DNA from: Planococcus citri
Taxonomy: Eukaryota > Arthropoda > Insecta > Hemiptera > Pseudococcidae
Reading direction: 5' to 3'
DNA: 64,000 bases
NCBI RefSeq assembly: GCF_950023065.1
Contig: NC_088681.1
Span: 5,208,001-5,272,000 of the forward strand
Part shown: one piece after another, positions 1 through 14,000 of the stretch
Layout of the letters: every line of letters begins with the position of its first letter
How positions within the stretch are numbered: position 1 is the stretch's first letter
Position numbers and translations under genes: made by a program
The notes under the pieces: model-generated
The model's database searches: none
What the model was told of the DNA's origin: nothing
What the model saw: only the letters and a program-made list of their open reading frames with translations

Positions 1-87
1 CCAAGTAATCATTGATTGAACACAGCCTGAAAGCTCATAGTTTAAAAAAGAGACTCATAGAACGAAACAGAAAAAAATCATCATTAC

Positions 88-1703
88 CGAAAATTTAGAG
101 TTTTTGAATAATGTTTTCAATTGCATGATTGTGTCTGGCAAAATTAATGCTCCTGCACTGAAGAATCGCTCAACTGAGGATATTTTTTCGTATACTTTGG
201 GATCACTCTGAGCTCTATTTTTCACTACCCTGATAAGATCAATGTACATTGTTGGAGTACCATGAACCACAGTGCATCTGTAACACCAACAAACCAGTAA
301 ATTTATTGAGAACAGAATGGTGTGATCAATGTGAATGTATCATTACTTGTCTGTAATTATTGAGTCTATAGATTTATTCGGGCTAAATTTGACACTTGGA
401 ACAACAATTGTAGATCCTGTTATAATGGATGCAAAAACTCCAGCAAGCATTCCTAATGAGTGAAAAAATGGAACTTGGCATAAAATTCGTGCTTTCTACA
501 AAAAAATTGAGAAGTGAAGATGAAATTGACTTTCTGAGGTTGTTCATTTTTGACTTCTTCAATGTGAAGTAATTAGTACTTACTTTTTTGAACAGTTCTA
601 AGCGGTTTCCTATAGACCTGGCATTATTTACAATACTGTGATGCCTTAGTGAAACCCCCTTTGGTTTACTTGTGGTTCCCTATAAGAACATGATCGAAAG
701 ATCCAGCCTGTAGATAGGATACGAATTTGTGAAGAAAATTTTTTCAAAGGTTTCAATACCGAAGTGAACTGAATATTGCAAATATCAAAAGGGTCGATTT
801 CCTGTTGAGTATTTCTGATATTTTTTATTTGCTCTTTGGTCACTGTGGTGAATAAATCTTTCCATCTGAAGACACCTCTGAAACAAAAATTTATTGATCA
901 TTAGGGTCAATTATGAATGAATGAAAAGGAGTTATTAAAAAAATAATAATCATGGTTGCAGCATTAATGCAAATTATATGTCATAAATTTTCTTACTTAT
1001 AGGCTGTTTCACTGAACATCACCACAGTTTTGAGTAACGGAGCATGTTTGGTGATAATATGGGTATTACAATCGTGTTCTTGAATGTCTGGTATGGCGTT
1101 TTTCAAAATATCGTAGAAATTACGATCATTATTCTGTTCATCCATGAGTATAGCTTTCACATCACCTATATTTAAACAAGCTAAAACCTCCGGAGCTTCA
1201 AATAGTGGATTCAAATTCACCTGTTTATTTGAACAAATCATAGTCCAAATCTACATTGTAAAAAAGGTGTCCCAAGAGACGAATATCTTCAAAAAAAAAA
1301 AAGGAAATTAAATCATACCACAACAATGCCAGCTCTAAACGCAGCCAAAAAAGATAAATACCACTCGATAGTATTGAATCCCCAAATGGCCACATGGTCG
1401 CCTCGCTTCAAGCCCAAATTCATGAAGGCTGCGGCCAAAGTGTCAATCTGTAAATGAATAATGATATTCTATCCCATTGACTAGTATACCGAAGATTGTA
1501 TTTTAATTATATTTAGTGAAACCTTTTCCAAGACTTGTGCATAGGTTAATTTTTGTCCTCCGTGTATTAGTATGGCCATCTCATTGGCATGTTCATGGGC
1601 AGCTTGTTCGATGGTTTGGCCAATTGTCACCAATTTCAGAGGTTCGGAAAAATCACCTCTGTAGTAACTTTTCTTTTGTTCTTTCATGGATTCGTGTTTG
1701 TAT
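88..1703 (-). CDS. ACSF2: ACSF2-like acyl-CoA synthetase, 5' part (7 exons, partial)
   Basis: Seven minus-strand exons splice in frame with GT-AG borders: 1703-1523, 1447-1319, 1220-997, 877-760, 679-584, 495-347 and 277-88. They give about 362 codons. The AMP-binding P-loop signature spans the 760/679 junction (QFTSGTTSKPKGVSLRH), followed by the family's hydrophobic segment with FFHSLGMLAG and then VVHGTPTMYID in exon 277-88. Family members are usually mitochondrial and activate medium-chain fatty acids to acyl-CoA through an acyl-adenylate. The exon at 1703 opens with one base completing a codon, so at least one 5' exon (start codon, probable targeting peptide) lies to the right. The 3' part with the YGTTE and C-terminal motifs would lie left of the window. 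I see no stop or frameshift. The next gene rightward, NRF-6-like, is divergent. Recognition is by motif order and exon phase; paralogue assignment within the ACSF family is less certain. Confidence 0.92.
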
Positions 1704-2130
1704 CTGTAAAAAAGTGAGAAGTCATTAGAGGTACCGAGACTAGACTTTTGGGCTCTCGATTGATGAGCTGCTGTAACCCCTATCCGCTCTTTTTTCAGGT
1801 TGAGTGGGGGACAAATTGGTCAAGGCAATATGAACGTCATGTTCACAAGATTCGAACCTGCTGAGCAGGAATAATATGATGTCAATTCTACGATTAGAGG
1901 GTCTCAAGTCAAATGAGCCTGGGCTTGGGCACTGTAGCCCCTCCTTCTCTTACTTCTTAGGGTCCAGAACTTTCTAGGCTATATGGCCATCTTCTTTGGA
2001 CAAATCAACACGTGTAATCTTTCAAGTGTCCTGCGCAAGTCTAATTGGGAGAAAACCAGGGGGGACAAATTGCAGTGACCAATCCGAGGATCATTTGACT
2101 TAGGACCCTCTAATCGAAGAATGGACATCA

Positions 2131-4334
2131 TATCCCACCTTGGGAGTAATAAGGTTACATTTTTTAAAAAAACGATTCTGATATTTTTGCATTTTTGGGG
2201 TTTGTATGACCCCCCGCAACCAAAAATGACACTTAAGAGTTTGGTATCCTATCTAAATCTTGTAAAAACGCAAATGGTTGTGGAGATAGAATTTACCTGC
2301 ACATATTACTCAATGTATATTTTATGCACATCTCCAGGTGCAGGATTCGTCACAGATGCTAGCTACCTATTAGGTCTAGCAGTACCTAGCTTCTATGAGC
2401 TTTGTGGGTACCTGTCGACTTACCACCTCGGTACCTATGTACTTTTCGGGCACTGAGTGTTTTTACGTAACACAACACAGACATTCATCTTAAAGATAAT
2501 TACCTTATGAAATAAGAATTCCTTCAGTTATTATTTGTATTGTTTATTCATCATTTACAAAGTAATAACTTACTCAAGCTAATTATACTGAGCCTGTACA
2601 GCATTACGAAAGAGATGGCTAGAGGAGTGCTAAAGCACATCACCACGGGGAATGGGAACAATAAAGGATGTGGAAAGGTCCATCTACGTTCCTCTTTAAG
2701 AAGAAATTTTAAATAAGGATCAACAGTCGTTTTACGTAATAACTCCTGGACCCGAGTCTATCTGGACAACTCTATCAGAATAACTGGAACAAATCTATTT
2801 CGAAATAGATCACTTGAGAATCTTCACCAGTTCATATTTCGAAATAAGACTGGACTTACACAACTTATTTTGGGTAATAAGATTTACGCAAATATGATAT
2901 AGATAAACAATCTCATCTCCGGAACACTGATAACCAATGCTTACACTGAGTCGCCAAATGACTGGTTTCTCTAGCGTTTATTTTTCAGCACGAAGTCCTA
3001 AGAGAATTAATCCACTAGAGGTCGTTTTACGGAACCATTTCTAGGTACCGTCACAAAATCTAACTACCTTGTAATTTAATGGTTTTTTTTTAAAAAACCA
3101 CCTGGAAATACCACTAAATGATTACACAAATAAGAATTTTGGTGATTTACTCAATTTTGAAGAAAATATTCAGGTAGTTAGATACTGTGATGCTAACCAT
3201 TGGTACGCGTCACAATATCTAACTACCTTTTTTTTTCGTTGTAAATCGAGGGAGGATGTGTGCGGTGGTTCTCCACTACGACGAGGAACATTCTCGTGAT
3301 GTTAAGAATGCCAAATCAACGAATCGATCCATTTTATTTTGAAAAATTATGAAAAAATTTGCAGGTATGTGTTGTAAGTATGAATTCATGTTTTACTTCC
3401 TTTTTTTTTTTTTTTTTGTACAAGCAGCTACAATATGCTATAAAATACCAAGTATAACATTCGAAAGCTGTTATAAATTGCTCCAAATCTAGTGTTGACA
3501 CTCTGCTCGAATATTCCCCAAAATTATATGTAAAAGGCATCGATTCGTTGATTTGGCATTCTTAACATCACGAGAATGTTCCTCGTCGCAGTGGAGAACC
3601 ACCGCACACATCCTCCCGCGGGTTACAGCGAAAAAAAAAGGTAGTTAGATATTGTGACGCGTACCTATAGTTAGCATCACAGTATCTAACTACCTGAGTA
3701 TTTTCCTCAAAATTGAGGGAACCGCAAAAATTCTGTTCCCTCGCCACATTTCTGGCAATTTTGCAACATTTTCAAAAAAAAAATTGCAAAAATTGCGAAT
3801 AGTTAGATATTTCTATTTCTAATGTTGACTAGAGGCAGAACGAATTTCTCTTGCTTACGCGACTGAAAATACAGCACAATCTGTCTCTACATGGTATTAC
3901 TCAAAATTCCAAACAACATTAGAAATAGTCACAAGAAGTGTATTTTCTATTGGTTTTTACCAAATGTAAAAAAAATCAAAAATTGATCACTTTTCAGAAA
4001 AATGAATTTGAACAATATGTACTTAATGAAATTTTAGTTTTTTGAGAAAAACTCAAGATAAATTTTGATGAATGGTTATAATTCAAAATGTTTTCCAAAC
4101 ATTGAAATACATATTTCCTCCTTACGATTTTATTTTTCAAAGTGTTCTTATGCTAAATGAAGGTACGATAGCCGATCTTTAAAATGAGATGCTATTCATT
4201 CCTCACAATCAATTATAAATACCTTAAGTTGGTGAAAATAATGAATCAAGTTCCTTTTTTAAAAAAAAGAAAGTCACTATCCTGTAAAATTTCAGTTTTT
4301 TGAGATGTAACATTATTACTCCCAAGGTGCGATA
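2131..4334. mobile_element. TIR element, family CACCTYGGGAGTAATAAGGT, copy 1
   Basis: The left end (2131, CACCTTGGGAGTAATAAGGT) and right end (to 4334) are inverted copies. The right half, 3840-4334, is the reverse of internal sequence in the copies at 39.1-42.2 and 55.4-56.4 kb. No transposase reading frame is visible. A separate foldback sits inside at 3150-3717. The stretch 2455-3150 holds nothing I recognise beyond scattered inverted short motifs. Confidence 0.6.
3150..3717. mobile_element. Foldback MITE with ~190 bp arms
   Basis: The arm from about 3150 to 3345 and the arm from about 3525 to 3717 are near-perfect reverse complements. Both carry AGGTAGTTAGATACTGTGAT, a GGAGGATGTGTGCGGTGG block and ATGCCAAATCAACGAATCGA. 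Each arm also has its own smaller inverted repeat around GGTACGCGTCACAAT. The ~180 bp spacer includes a run of T. No coding capacity. Confidence 0.75.
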
Positions 4335-5051
4335 TGCACATACAACTTGTACTTACCGTTAGTCGAAACACTAATTACGCACTGGTAAAATCGCTGAGAC
4401 GATAGAAATTTTAAAAATACAAAACAACTGATAGGAAAATTGAAGAAGACACTGAATAACTGCTTCTTTTATCTGACCTTTAAAAACTATACAAAAGAAT
4501 ACACACTACGCGACTTGTTTTGATGGAGAAATACACTTTCGTATTCGGGTACTACAAAACTAAGTAGGTACGCATCAACTCACACAGGACAGCGGTTTAA
4601 ACATGTTGGAACCTTCAAGTGAGTCAAAAATTTCAATAACATGACGCCAATCTGCAATTTGAAAACAAACAACGTCGTCAGGAAACTTGTGGTAATGTTT
4701 GTTGCACAATACGCCGAAGACAAAGGCTACCGATTGAATATAGGTACTCCTAACGTTTCTCATGTTCAAGTTCGGTTCAAGTACCTACCTATGCTACTGT
4801 AGGGGTCAAGGCTTCCTCTCTAACAAATATTGAATAAATTTACGAAAAAATGTGTTGTACCAGTGCACTAATTAAATTATCAACACGCGGTACTATTTCG
4901 CCATTTATTTTTAATCACCTCGTACAAAGTAATCTACTGCGTTGGAAAAAAATCAAAAGTAGGTCTTCAGCCTATACCTACCTATTTCTAACATGTAGCC
5001 TGATTCCATGTTTTTCTACCGTACTTACTCGTTGACAAGGCTATTTCGAAA
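4335..5051. other. Intergenic stretch between divergent genes
   Basis: This stretch lies between the minus-strand ACSF2-like gene and the plus-strand NRF-6-like gene, so it probably holds both promoters. No TATA/initiator pair is clear. A minus-strand open frame at 4769-4575 could hold the missing first ACSF2 exon, but nothing proves it. Confidence 0.35.
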
Positions 5052-8000
5052 GTGTGTAATAAAATAATGATACGTAGAGTGATCGTAAGCTACTTCGTGA
5101 CGATCATTTTGTTTTGTGGAATTTCCGCTAAACATAATGATTATGTAAGAAGTGAAAACGAAAGGTTTTCAAATGATTTCGATTACGCCGAATCAGCCTT
5201 TTTTCGAAAAAAGTGGATTTCGGAGTTATTCTTCGAGGCACAGACAAAGTTTGAAATGGATCCTACGGAAAATACTGCTTGTAAAAATGATTTCGATTTG
5301 TTCAAGTTGCATCTTAGAAATCATTCTGCGTGGGCAGTCAGAAGTGAGCATTTTTTTTCCATTATAACCAACCTCATTTCATTCTTCTGTTTATTTATTT
5401 ATTTATTTATTTGTTGTTAATCGCAATAACTCAATTTTTGTAAAATCAGGTACATACTAAATTTCAAGAATTGGAATCAAAAAGTTCTTCATTTAATTTT
5501 GTTTTTCATTTTTATTATTTTATTGTTTTTACTTAATTCAGAGTCAATTTTTTACGATCAATTTCATTTCGAAATTCTAAATTGTGAGGATTAATTTTTA
5601 TTTTCCTTTTGAAGTTTTTTTTACTTAACTTTCAGTGTTTGTTTTTAGTTTATTTTTTTTTAGCTTTCACTTTACGTTTTTATTTTGATCGCATTTATTT
5701 CTACATAGAATTTCTTTGTTTTTTCATTTATTTTTAATTTTTGTCAAGTATCAGATTTTCTCCATTTTATTATTTTTTCATTTTATTTATGATTTTTTTT
5801 TCTTTTTATTTCAATTTTTCCTTATTTATTCTTTTTTGGGCTATATTTCCATTTATTTATGATTAATTCATTCATATTATTTTTTTTCTTCGTGTTAACA
5901 CGAAGAAAAAAAATAATAATATGTCAAATGAAATAATTATTTCATTTGATTACCTATCTTTTTTTTGAGTGGCGGGGTGGGGAATATTTCATTTTTTTAA
6001 AATTTTTTGATATTTTTATTGTTTTTTGATTTAGTTTTTTCACAATCAATCTCATTTCCAGATTCTAGTAAGCAGTGTGGATGATTTTTCATTTCACTTT
6101 ATAGTCTTTCGTGTTTCAGTGTTTGTTTTCAAGTGTTTTTTTTTTCGTTTCCGTTTTTATTTTGGTTTTATTTCTACAACGAAATTTTTCATTTTTTTCA
6201 TTTGTTTTTATTTTTCTTAATTTCAACAATTTCAGTGATTCTACAACATTTTATTTTTTTATTGTTTTTTTTTCTATTTTTTTCCATTTTTTAATCATTT
6301 ATATTATACTCATTTCAAATTCAATTTCTATTCTTTGTTTTATTTCACATTACAAATTTTTTGGGGAGGGGGTGGGAGGGGATATTTCGGTTTTCATATG
6401 TTAATTTCTCATTTTTCAACGTGATTTTAAACTTTTTTTTGTTTTCTTCATTTCTTACAGTTTTTTATTTTTTTCTTAATTTTTTTGGTATTTTTTCGGG
6501 TGTTTAATCATTGTTTTATTTCACATCAAAACTTGGGGTCGGGGATATTTCGGTTTTCATATCTTAATTTCTCATTTTTCAACTTAATTTTCTACTTTTT
6601 TTTTGTTTTTTTCACTTTTTTTATGGGTTTTTAATTTTTTTTCTCAAGTTACTAACCCCCTCTCCCTCACAATTGAATAACTTGAAACTGCGAGGATTTG
6701 TTTCAAATTTGTAGGCAAGTATGTACCTACTTATGTATTTTTAATTTTTTAATTTTTTGAACGAATTTGTTTTTTTTTTCATTATGCACGTAGATAGGTA
6801 CATACATATTATTTTTATTTTCTCAGCGTTTTACTTAATTTTCATGATTTTTTATTTCTCATTTTTCAATTGTTTTGTAGGTTTTCAAACAACATAATTA
6901 ATTTTCGTTGTAATTAGTAATTTTAATAATTTTTTTTGTATTTTTGATGCCTGCCTAATTTTTTGATCCCAAAAAATTTCAAAAAAATTGCTTTAAGATG
7001 GTCAAAAAATCTGATTAGGCAGCTACAATTTTGGCAATCCCTCCTCCAACAGTATTTTTCATGCTAATTAGCCAGATATTTACCAACTGTTTCCAACTTC
7101 AATTTTTCCCAAAAATTCCTTTAAAAAAATGTTGGAGGAGGGAACACCCTTTGCTATTTCGGCCCACCTCTTGATCAATTTCCGCGTCATATGGAAAAAA
7201 TCAATTCCAATAAGTACGTGAGAATTACAAGGCTCGCTCCAACGTCACTGCCCCTCACCTTCTCGAACATATTTGGACGGATATGACGGTAATTGTTTGA
7301 TTAGTGATTAGACTATCGAGCAAAACCTGTTTTAAAAAAACGATGAAATACCTTTTTGGTTTGGGTTGGTATGGATGTGCAATATGCGCGTGCAATTGAC
7401 ATAGGTAATTACCATCGAACACTTCAAACACTTGTGCGCAAGTTATGCGTAGAGCCCTAGTTATGCGATGTACTACATACGTAAAAAGTGAATAATGAAT
7501 AAATTATTTAGGTAAGTACATAGTACATACGTATCCTTAAAAACTGAAAAAGTTGTTCAAAGTTACTTAAACGTGTCGACACCGTTTGCATAATTTTCTC
7601 GCTTAAAAATAGGTTGGCAAATAAATAGACGAAAAATGAAAGTTGTACTCTATTAATTTATTATGAAAATTAGAAAAATATTCTCCTTGAATTTCAAAAA
7701 AAAAAGTAGGTACCTACTTCTAATGAGATTATCACTGTATTAATAGTAAGATACACTAGAATTTGAGATCTAATCTTATCTACATATACGTACTTATTAA
7801 TAATAGACAAAATACACTCGGATGCGTTTTTTTTTCAGTGATGGAATCATCAGAATGGCCATTAGCTGGGATTTTCTCTGGAAAGGTCGATCATCTCGGA
7901 AATTATGACCAGTGTTTGGCCATTTCGTCGTACAGCATCAAGGGACGATACTGTTTGGCAAAAGTAGCATTCAACTATTCGGATACTGCGCAAAGTGAAG

Positions 8001-11000
8001 CACTCGAAGAACTTGACCAAAGAATTTCAGCTTGGAATGCTTTGTCTATGGTGAATAAATTTACAGAAGTGGGGATTTTAGCCGAATAATTCACTGCATA
8101 CCTTCATGTTTTCATTTCATGTTCATAGTATGAAAAAAATCCAGGTCGAGTGAATAGAAAAAGACTGACATTCGCTTTGTGCGTACCATCGTCTTGCACG
8201 CCAACCGATTTAAATGCTTCTCTGAATAACCAGTTGTATCCGATATTCAAAAATAACGGACTCTATGTGACGATTGATGTGGATCCTATATTTTGCAAAA
8301 CGCAGGACAATATTGTTTATTCATCAGGATTTTATATTGCCAAGTAAGTCAAAAGCAGACGGGTAACTTGTAAGTAGGTTAAGCTTTTAGTTCATTGTAT
8401 AAAATAAATTTTCGTGGAATTACAACCGAACAAAATTCATCTTCATTTTCAGATGGTCGTTTTTAGCGTATATTACATTTGTGATTTGTACGACTTTATA
8501 CGATTATGTAACTTCTAATGGTGCTGAAACGGATTGTGATGGTATGTATGCTAATTGTGTATGTAGTACATAATTAGTGTTTTGTTAGTACAGTGTACTC
8601 AAAGAAAATTCCCTCATTCATCTGAGCACCCTATTTACTTTTACTTGGATATAAGATACTCGCGGGTAATAACGCCACGTCATGTGCCTGAAATTTATAT
8701 GGGTAGGGTACAGGGTGTTCACAAGCCTGGAAAACCTGGAAAAGTCAGGGAATTTTGGAAATTTACAGCATTTTTTATTCAAAAGTCAGGGAATCTTGTG
8801 AAAGGTTACTTCAAACAGATTTTTCCATTTCTCATTATGAGGAAATTCACCTTTGCTTTGCTCAGCCAATTTTTTGCTGGTTGGTTACAAAGTGAGCAAG
8901 GCTGGTAAACCTACTGGTTCACTTCTTATGCAAGATTAACCCAAACATGGGTTCATAAGTGTGCTGTTGTGAACCTATATATATATATATATATATATTT
9001 TTTGGCATTAGAAATGTACCTATTGCTTATGTTTTGTCGTTTTTTTGGTTACTTTTTGGTTACTTTTTTGAGTTTTTTAGGTTACTCAAATCACGTACTT
9101 GGGGGGGGGGATGTATGAGCCTTGGAATTTCAAAAAACTATTCAATAAAATTGAGTAATGTTGACATTAAAAAAATATGTTTCTTCTTGAAGTGGTCCTT
9201 TTTTTGGAATTGTAAATTTTCCTGAGGTTTTGCCCTCACTTCGCTTGGGCCATTTGACATAAAAAAAAATGAAAAGACAAAAAGACAAAAAGATGAAAAG
9301 TTGACAGGACAACAAGACAAAAAGACAGAAAGACAAAAAGACAAAAGGACAAAACGACAAAAAGACAAAAAGACAGACAAATAGAATGGTTGAAAGATAT
9401 GGAATATGGAAGGATGGAAAGACAGAAAGACTGGATGAAAGAATGAATTGATAAAAACATGAACTGAAATGAAATGAAATAAAATAAAATTTCAGTATTG
9501 GGAATTGAAGCAGATCTTTGTGTGCTGTAAAGTGTATGTATGTGTGCATAAGTAAACAATCTCATTTGGTCCCAACCTGTGGAAGCGTTCCATAAGATCG
9601 CATGTATGTAAATTTGCTACTTTTCAGTTTCAATTTTCTTTGAAATGTTGTGTTGAAAAAAGCCCTTTTTATTATGATACCTATGTTAGGAAGTCTGAAT
9701 TTTTGTTTTAAATAATGTTTTTTATCAACACGTGTCTTATTCATTGAGAAATTTGATCGACAAGCAGACCATTTTTACATGGTTTCTTATGCGACCACAG
9801 TTTTGTTTGGGACCAAATGAGAACGTGAAATCTGGTAAAAATGAGCTGTGATGTAATTGTGATGTCACACTTTGATTCCCAATTCAGTTCAGTATTTGTA
9901 CCTTCAGCGTGCACTTACTTGTATTTCATTTATTATCTTCAGCAGCTCCTTTTTGTACTCTGGTCCCAGTTGGGCGAAAATCTGCCCTTCTGCCAATAAA
10001 TACGCGGTAAAGAGCAGTTTAATTGGCGTTTTATACTTCAACGCGACTTTCAACTGCTGCCATGCAGCAGATTTTACAGTTTTCAAAATCGCGCTTCAAT
10101 TCACGGGCGTAATTTGAAGCAACTTTTTAGGTTGTCACATTTTCTGCACAGCAGAAAAAAATTTCTGCTGATAAATACGCCATGAGAATATTTCGTAGCG
10201 TATTTTTATCGCGTAAAGCCGCTACGCTTCTAAATTATGTGGCGTATTTTTGCACGTCGAAAAAACCAACCACAAAAATACGCTACACAAATATTTCGTA
10301 GCGTATTTATTCGCATATTTGCTGAAAAACGCGCGTAAATGTGGTATTTTGCGCGTGTGTTTCAGCTTAGTATATAAATCTTTAGTCACTTCCTCCAAGT
10401 GCTCTGGTGGCGTAGGTAGCAAGGCAAGGATTCCGCTCACAGATCTGGGGACTCGAGTTCGATCCCCGCTAGTGCCAAAAATTTTTTCAAGATTATTGAT
10501 CAATGGCAGATTTTTACGTGTAAATAAAATATGCGCCGATTAATGGGCAGAAAAAGCATTGGCGTAAAGTGTTAAATCTCCTGCCCACGTTTTTATGTCG
10601 TGTAAGAGCAGATTTTCACCCAACTGGGGTATTAGATGTTTAAACAACTTGGTTTCTGGCACTCTTCGCCGCGTTCCTCAGCTCCCACATTTCAATTTAT
10701 GGTGCCTCCTCTGTGGATGAAACTATGTGTCATCTCCATACAGTTCTTGTATGTAGCTGATCCAGACCTCGTCCGTTTCTTGATTGTTAACACAATACTT
10801 TCCATATTTTCTTCACATATAGGTATGCTATTCCACTTCAGGTGTGAGATGATTTACCCATCATATTGAAATGTTCAGATAAATTATCACACAAGCGGCA
10901 ATTTTGTCAGATAAAGACTGACAAACGTATGTAGATAGGTAGAACCTATACAACAGTAGGGGGCAGGTGGGGGTGGCAAAATTGTCAATCAAAAAATGAG

Positions 11001-14000
11001 ATGGCATCATTACCAACCGGCATCTACCTAATTAAACAATTTATCACCTATCATACATTATTATTATGAATAATTTGCAATACCTCATTACACAGATAAA
11101 CAGAAATGGCGTTTCTTTGAAGAGGTAACCAACATTTTCTCCTTCAGCAAAAATTTCACAAAGTTGAAGCAATATGATGCTAAAGAACTTGTAGGACCGC
11201 ATTTTTTGAAAATTATGAATGTCATGTTTACTATTTATGGTCATCGATTTTTTTACACTCTCATTTTTCCTTCATCCAATGCTGTTGTGAAAGAACAAGT
11301 AGGTAGACACTAGACACTCTGGTGATGATTGAATTTATTAATGGCTTTCATTTCTGCATATCTATCTATACCTAATGTACCACTTACTTTACTGGGGTGT
11401 GCTGATGATAATTCTCAAAGTGACACAATTTTTCAGTTTTATACTGGGTTTGATTTACTCCTAACACACATGAACATCGTTGTAGACGCATTTTTCTTCG
11501 TTAGTGGTTATTTGACGTTTCATTGTGAACTTCAATCTATGAAGAGAGATGGGAAATTCTCCTTAATTACTAATATCCTACTCAGGTGGATGAGGTAAGC
11601 CAATCAAACCAGATTTTTTTTTCAGAGCTCTCACGGAGTGAAAAATGTAAGTTGGATTTGATCAGATTAGATCTGATCAAGTTGGTAAGTTCAAATTGGA
11701 TCCTTCATTCTTGAGAGGTCTGATGGTTTGATCAGGAACAGGATCAAAAGAATGAATGAATCTGATGTGATATGATCTAATCCAATCAGGTTTCAATCTG
11801 ATCAGATAAGGTTTGGTTGGGTCAATATTGGATTCTTGAGAGAGCCAGATTTAATCAGGATCATGAAATGAGTGGATCTGATCTGGTATAATCCTAGTAG
11901 GCCTCTCCAGTTACCCAGACAAATTAGATCATTGAAAAGTCTGAATTTAATCAGGATCAGGGGAATGTGTGGATCTAATCAGGTCTGATCCGATCAGGGC
12001 GTCCCCGTTGGATTTGAATTGATCAGATCTGATTGGATCAAATTGAACCCTTGAGATGTCTGGACTCGATCAGGATTAGAGGAATAAATTAATTTGATCG
12101 GATCTGATTCAATCAGGCTTCCATTTTGATAAGGCTAGATTTAGTTGAGTTAAATTGGATCTTGGAAAAGTCTGGATTTAATCAGAATAAATTGAATTGG
12201 TTGATATGATCTGGTGTGCTCTGATTCGGCCTCTCCAGTGAAATATGTGAGTCTGATCTGATTTGATCTGATCTGATCTAATCTGATCTGATCGAATAAT
12301 TCCTCCTCTATCAATTGGATTTGATCAGATTGGATCAGATTATATTTAGTTGGTTCAAATTCAATCCTTAAGAAGTCTGGCTTTAAGCAGGATCAGGGAA
12401 ATGTGTTGATCTGATCTGGTGTGCTCCAATGGTGCCTCCCATGTTGCATTCGATCAGATTAGATCTGATTAGATTTACTTGGGTCAAATTGGATTCTGAG
12501 AAGTATATTTGATTTTATCTGATTGAATCAGATTAGATTGGGTTTGCTAAAATTAAATCCTTGAGAAGACTGGATTTAATCAGGATCAGGAAAATTAATT
12601 GATCTGATCTGATCTGATGTACTCCAACTGGGCCTCCCATGTTGCATCTGATCAGAATACATCTTCTGATTAGATTTGATTGGGTCAAATTGGGTTCTTG
12701 AGAAGACTGACCTCAATCAGGATCAGGAAAATGAGTTGATCTGATCTGGGGCGCTCCAATTGGGCCTCCCATGTTGCAATTCACCAGATTAGATCTAATT
12801 AAATTTGATTGGGTTAAATTGGGTCCTTGAGAAGTGTATTGGATTTTATCAGATTGGATCAGAGTAGATTTGGTTGGTTCTTAATGAATCCTCGAGAAGA
12901 CTGCATTCGATCAGGATCAGAGAAAAAAGAGTTGATCTGATCTGGAGTGCTCCAATTGGGCCTCCCATGTTGTATTATTTGATCAAATCAGATCTGATTA
13001 GATTTGGTTGGGTCAAATTTGGTCCTTGAGAGGTCTGAATTTTGTCAAAATCAGGGGAATGTATGGGTCTGATGTGATCTGATCCAGTCACGTTTCTTCT
13101 ATCGAAGGTGACCAGATTAAATCTGATTACACTTGATTTGATCAAATTGGATCCTTGAGAAGCCTGAATTTGATCAGAATCAGGAGAATTTTCAGATCTG
13201 ATCGGGTTCGCTCCAATCAGACCTTTTCTATAGGATCTGATCAAATTAGATTTGGGTGAGTTGAACTGGATCCTGGAGAAAGCTGGATGTAATCGAGTGC
13301 AGGGGAATGAGCAAGTCTGATCTGAATCCGACCAAGCCTCCCCTCTTGAATTTTCAAGATCCTCATGATGTCTGGATTCACTCAGATACAAATCATTTTC
13401 TGCTGCGTTGGGCTTTTCATTTATTGGTGCATTTCGTTTATTTGCATGTAATGTTCAGAATGGCTCCAGTATTTGGCGTTTTGATATTATTCATCATATA
13501 CATATTTCCATACACTGGGGATGGTCCACTTTGGAATTATCAAATCCTGAATGAAGTCAACAAATGCAAGGAGACCTGGTGGGCCAGTTTATTTGCCATC
13601 AGCAACATTGTCAGACCTGATCAACTGGTAGGTAAATTGTGATTTTGCATTGTTAATTTTATTTGTTAAGGCTACACCATCCATTAGTAGAAGTACACCT
13701 GAATATCTATGTATCCAATACTGAGGAAATACAATGACAGATCATCAATTCATCATTGTACCTGCAATGATTATCTATTTTGGTTATTCTCAGTGCATAA
13801 TCCCAAGTTGGTACATATCAGTGGATATTCAGTTGGCTGTCATTGGAGGAATCTTATTGTACATTTGGTCAAGGAGTACAAAAATTGGCATTTTCTCAGT
13901 AGGATTGACGTTCGTCGTTTCCATTATCATGACATTTATTGTTGCGTTTAAGAACCATTCATATGGACTGATGAGAATATACTTGAAGTAGGTAAAATTT

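Noticed and set aside
4575..4769. Candidate first exon of the ACSF2-like gene on the minus strand
   Set aside because: Position and a basic N-terminus fit, but no donor gives the required two-base phase convincingly.
8705..8790. Dispersed CAGGGTGTTCACAAGCCTGG repeat as a transposon end
   Set aside because: No matching inverted terminus found nearby, so boundaries cannot be supported.
9138..9565. Overlapping minus-strand Phe/Leu/Ser/Cys-rich frames
   Set aside because: Produced by the GACAAAAA tandem tract; no splice or start context.
10636..10869. Plus-strand frame in an NRF-6-like intron as the missing HGxRF exon
   Set aside because: Lacks the HG-RF and GH motifs and its phase cannot join the neighbouring exons.
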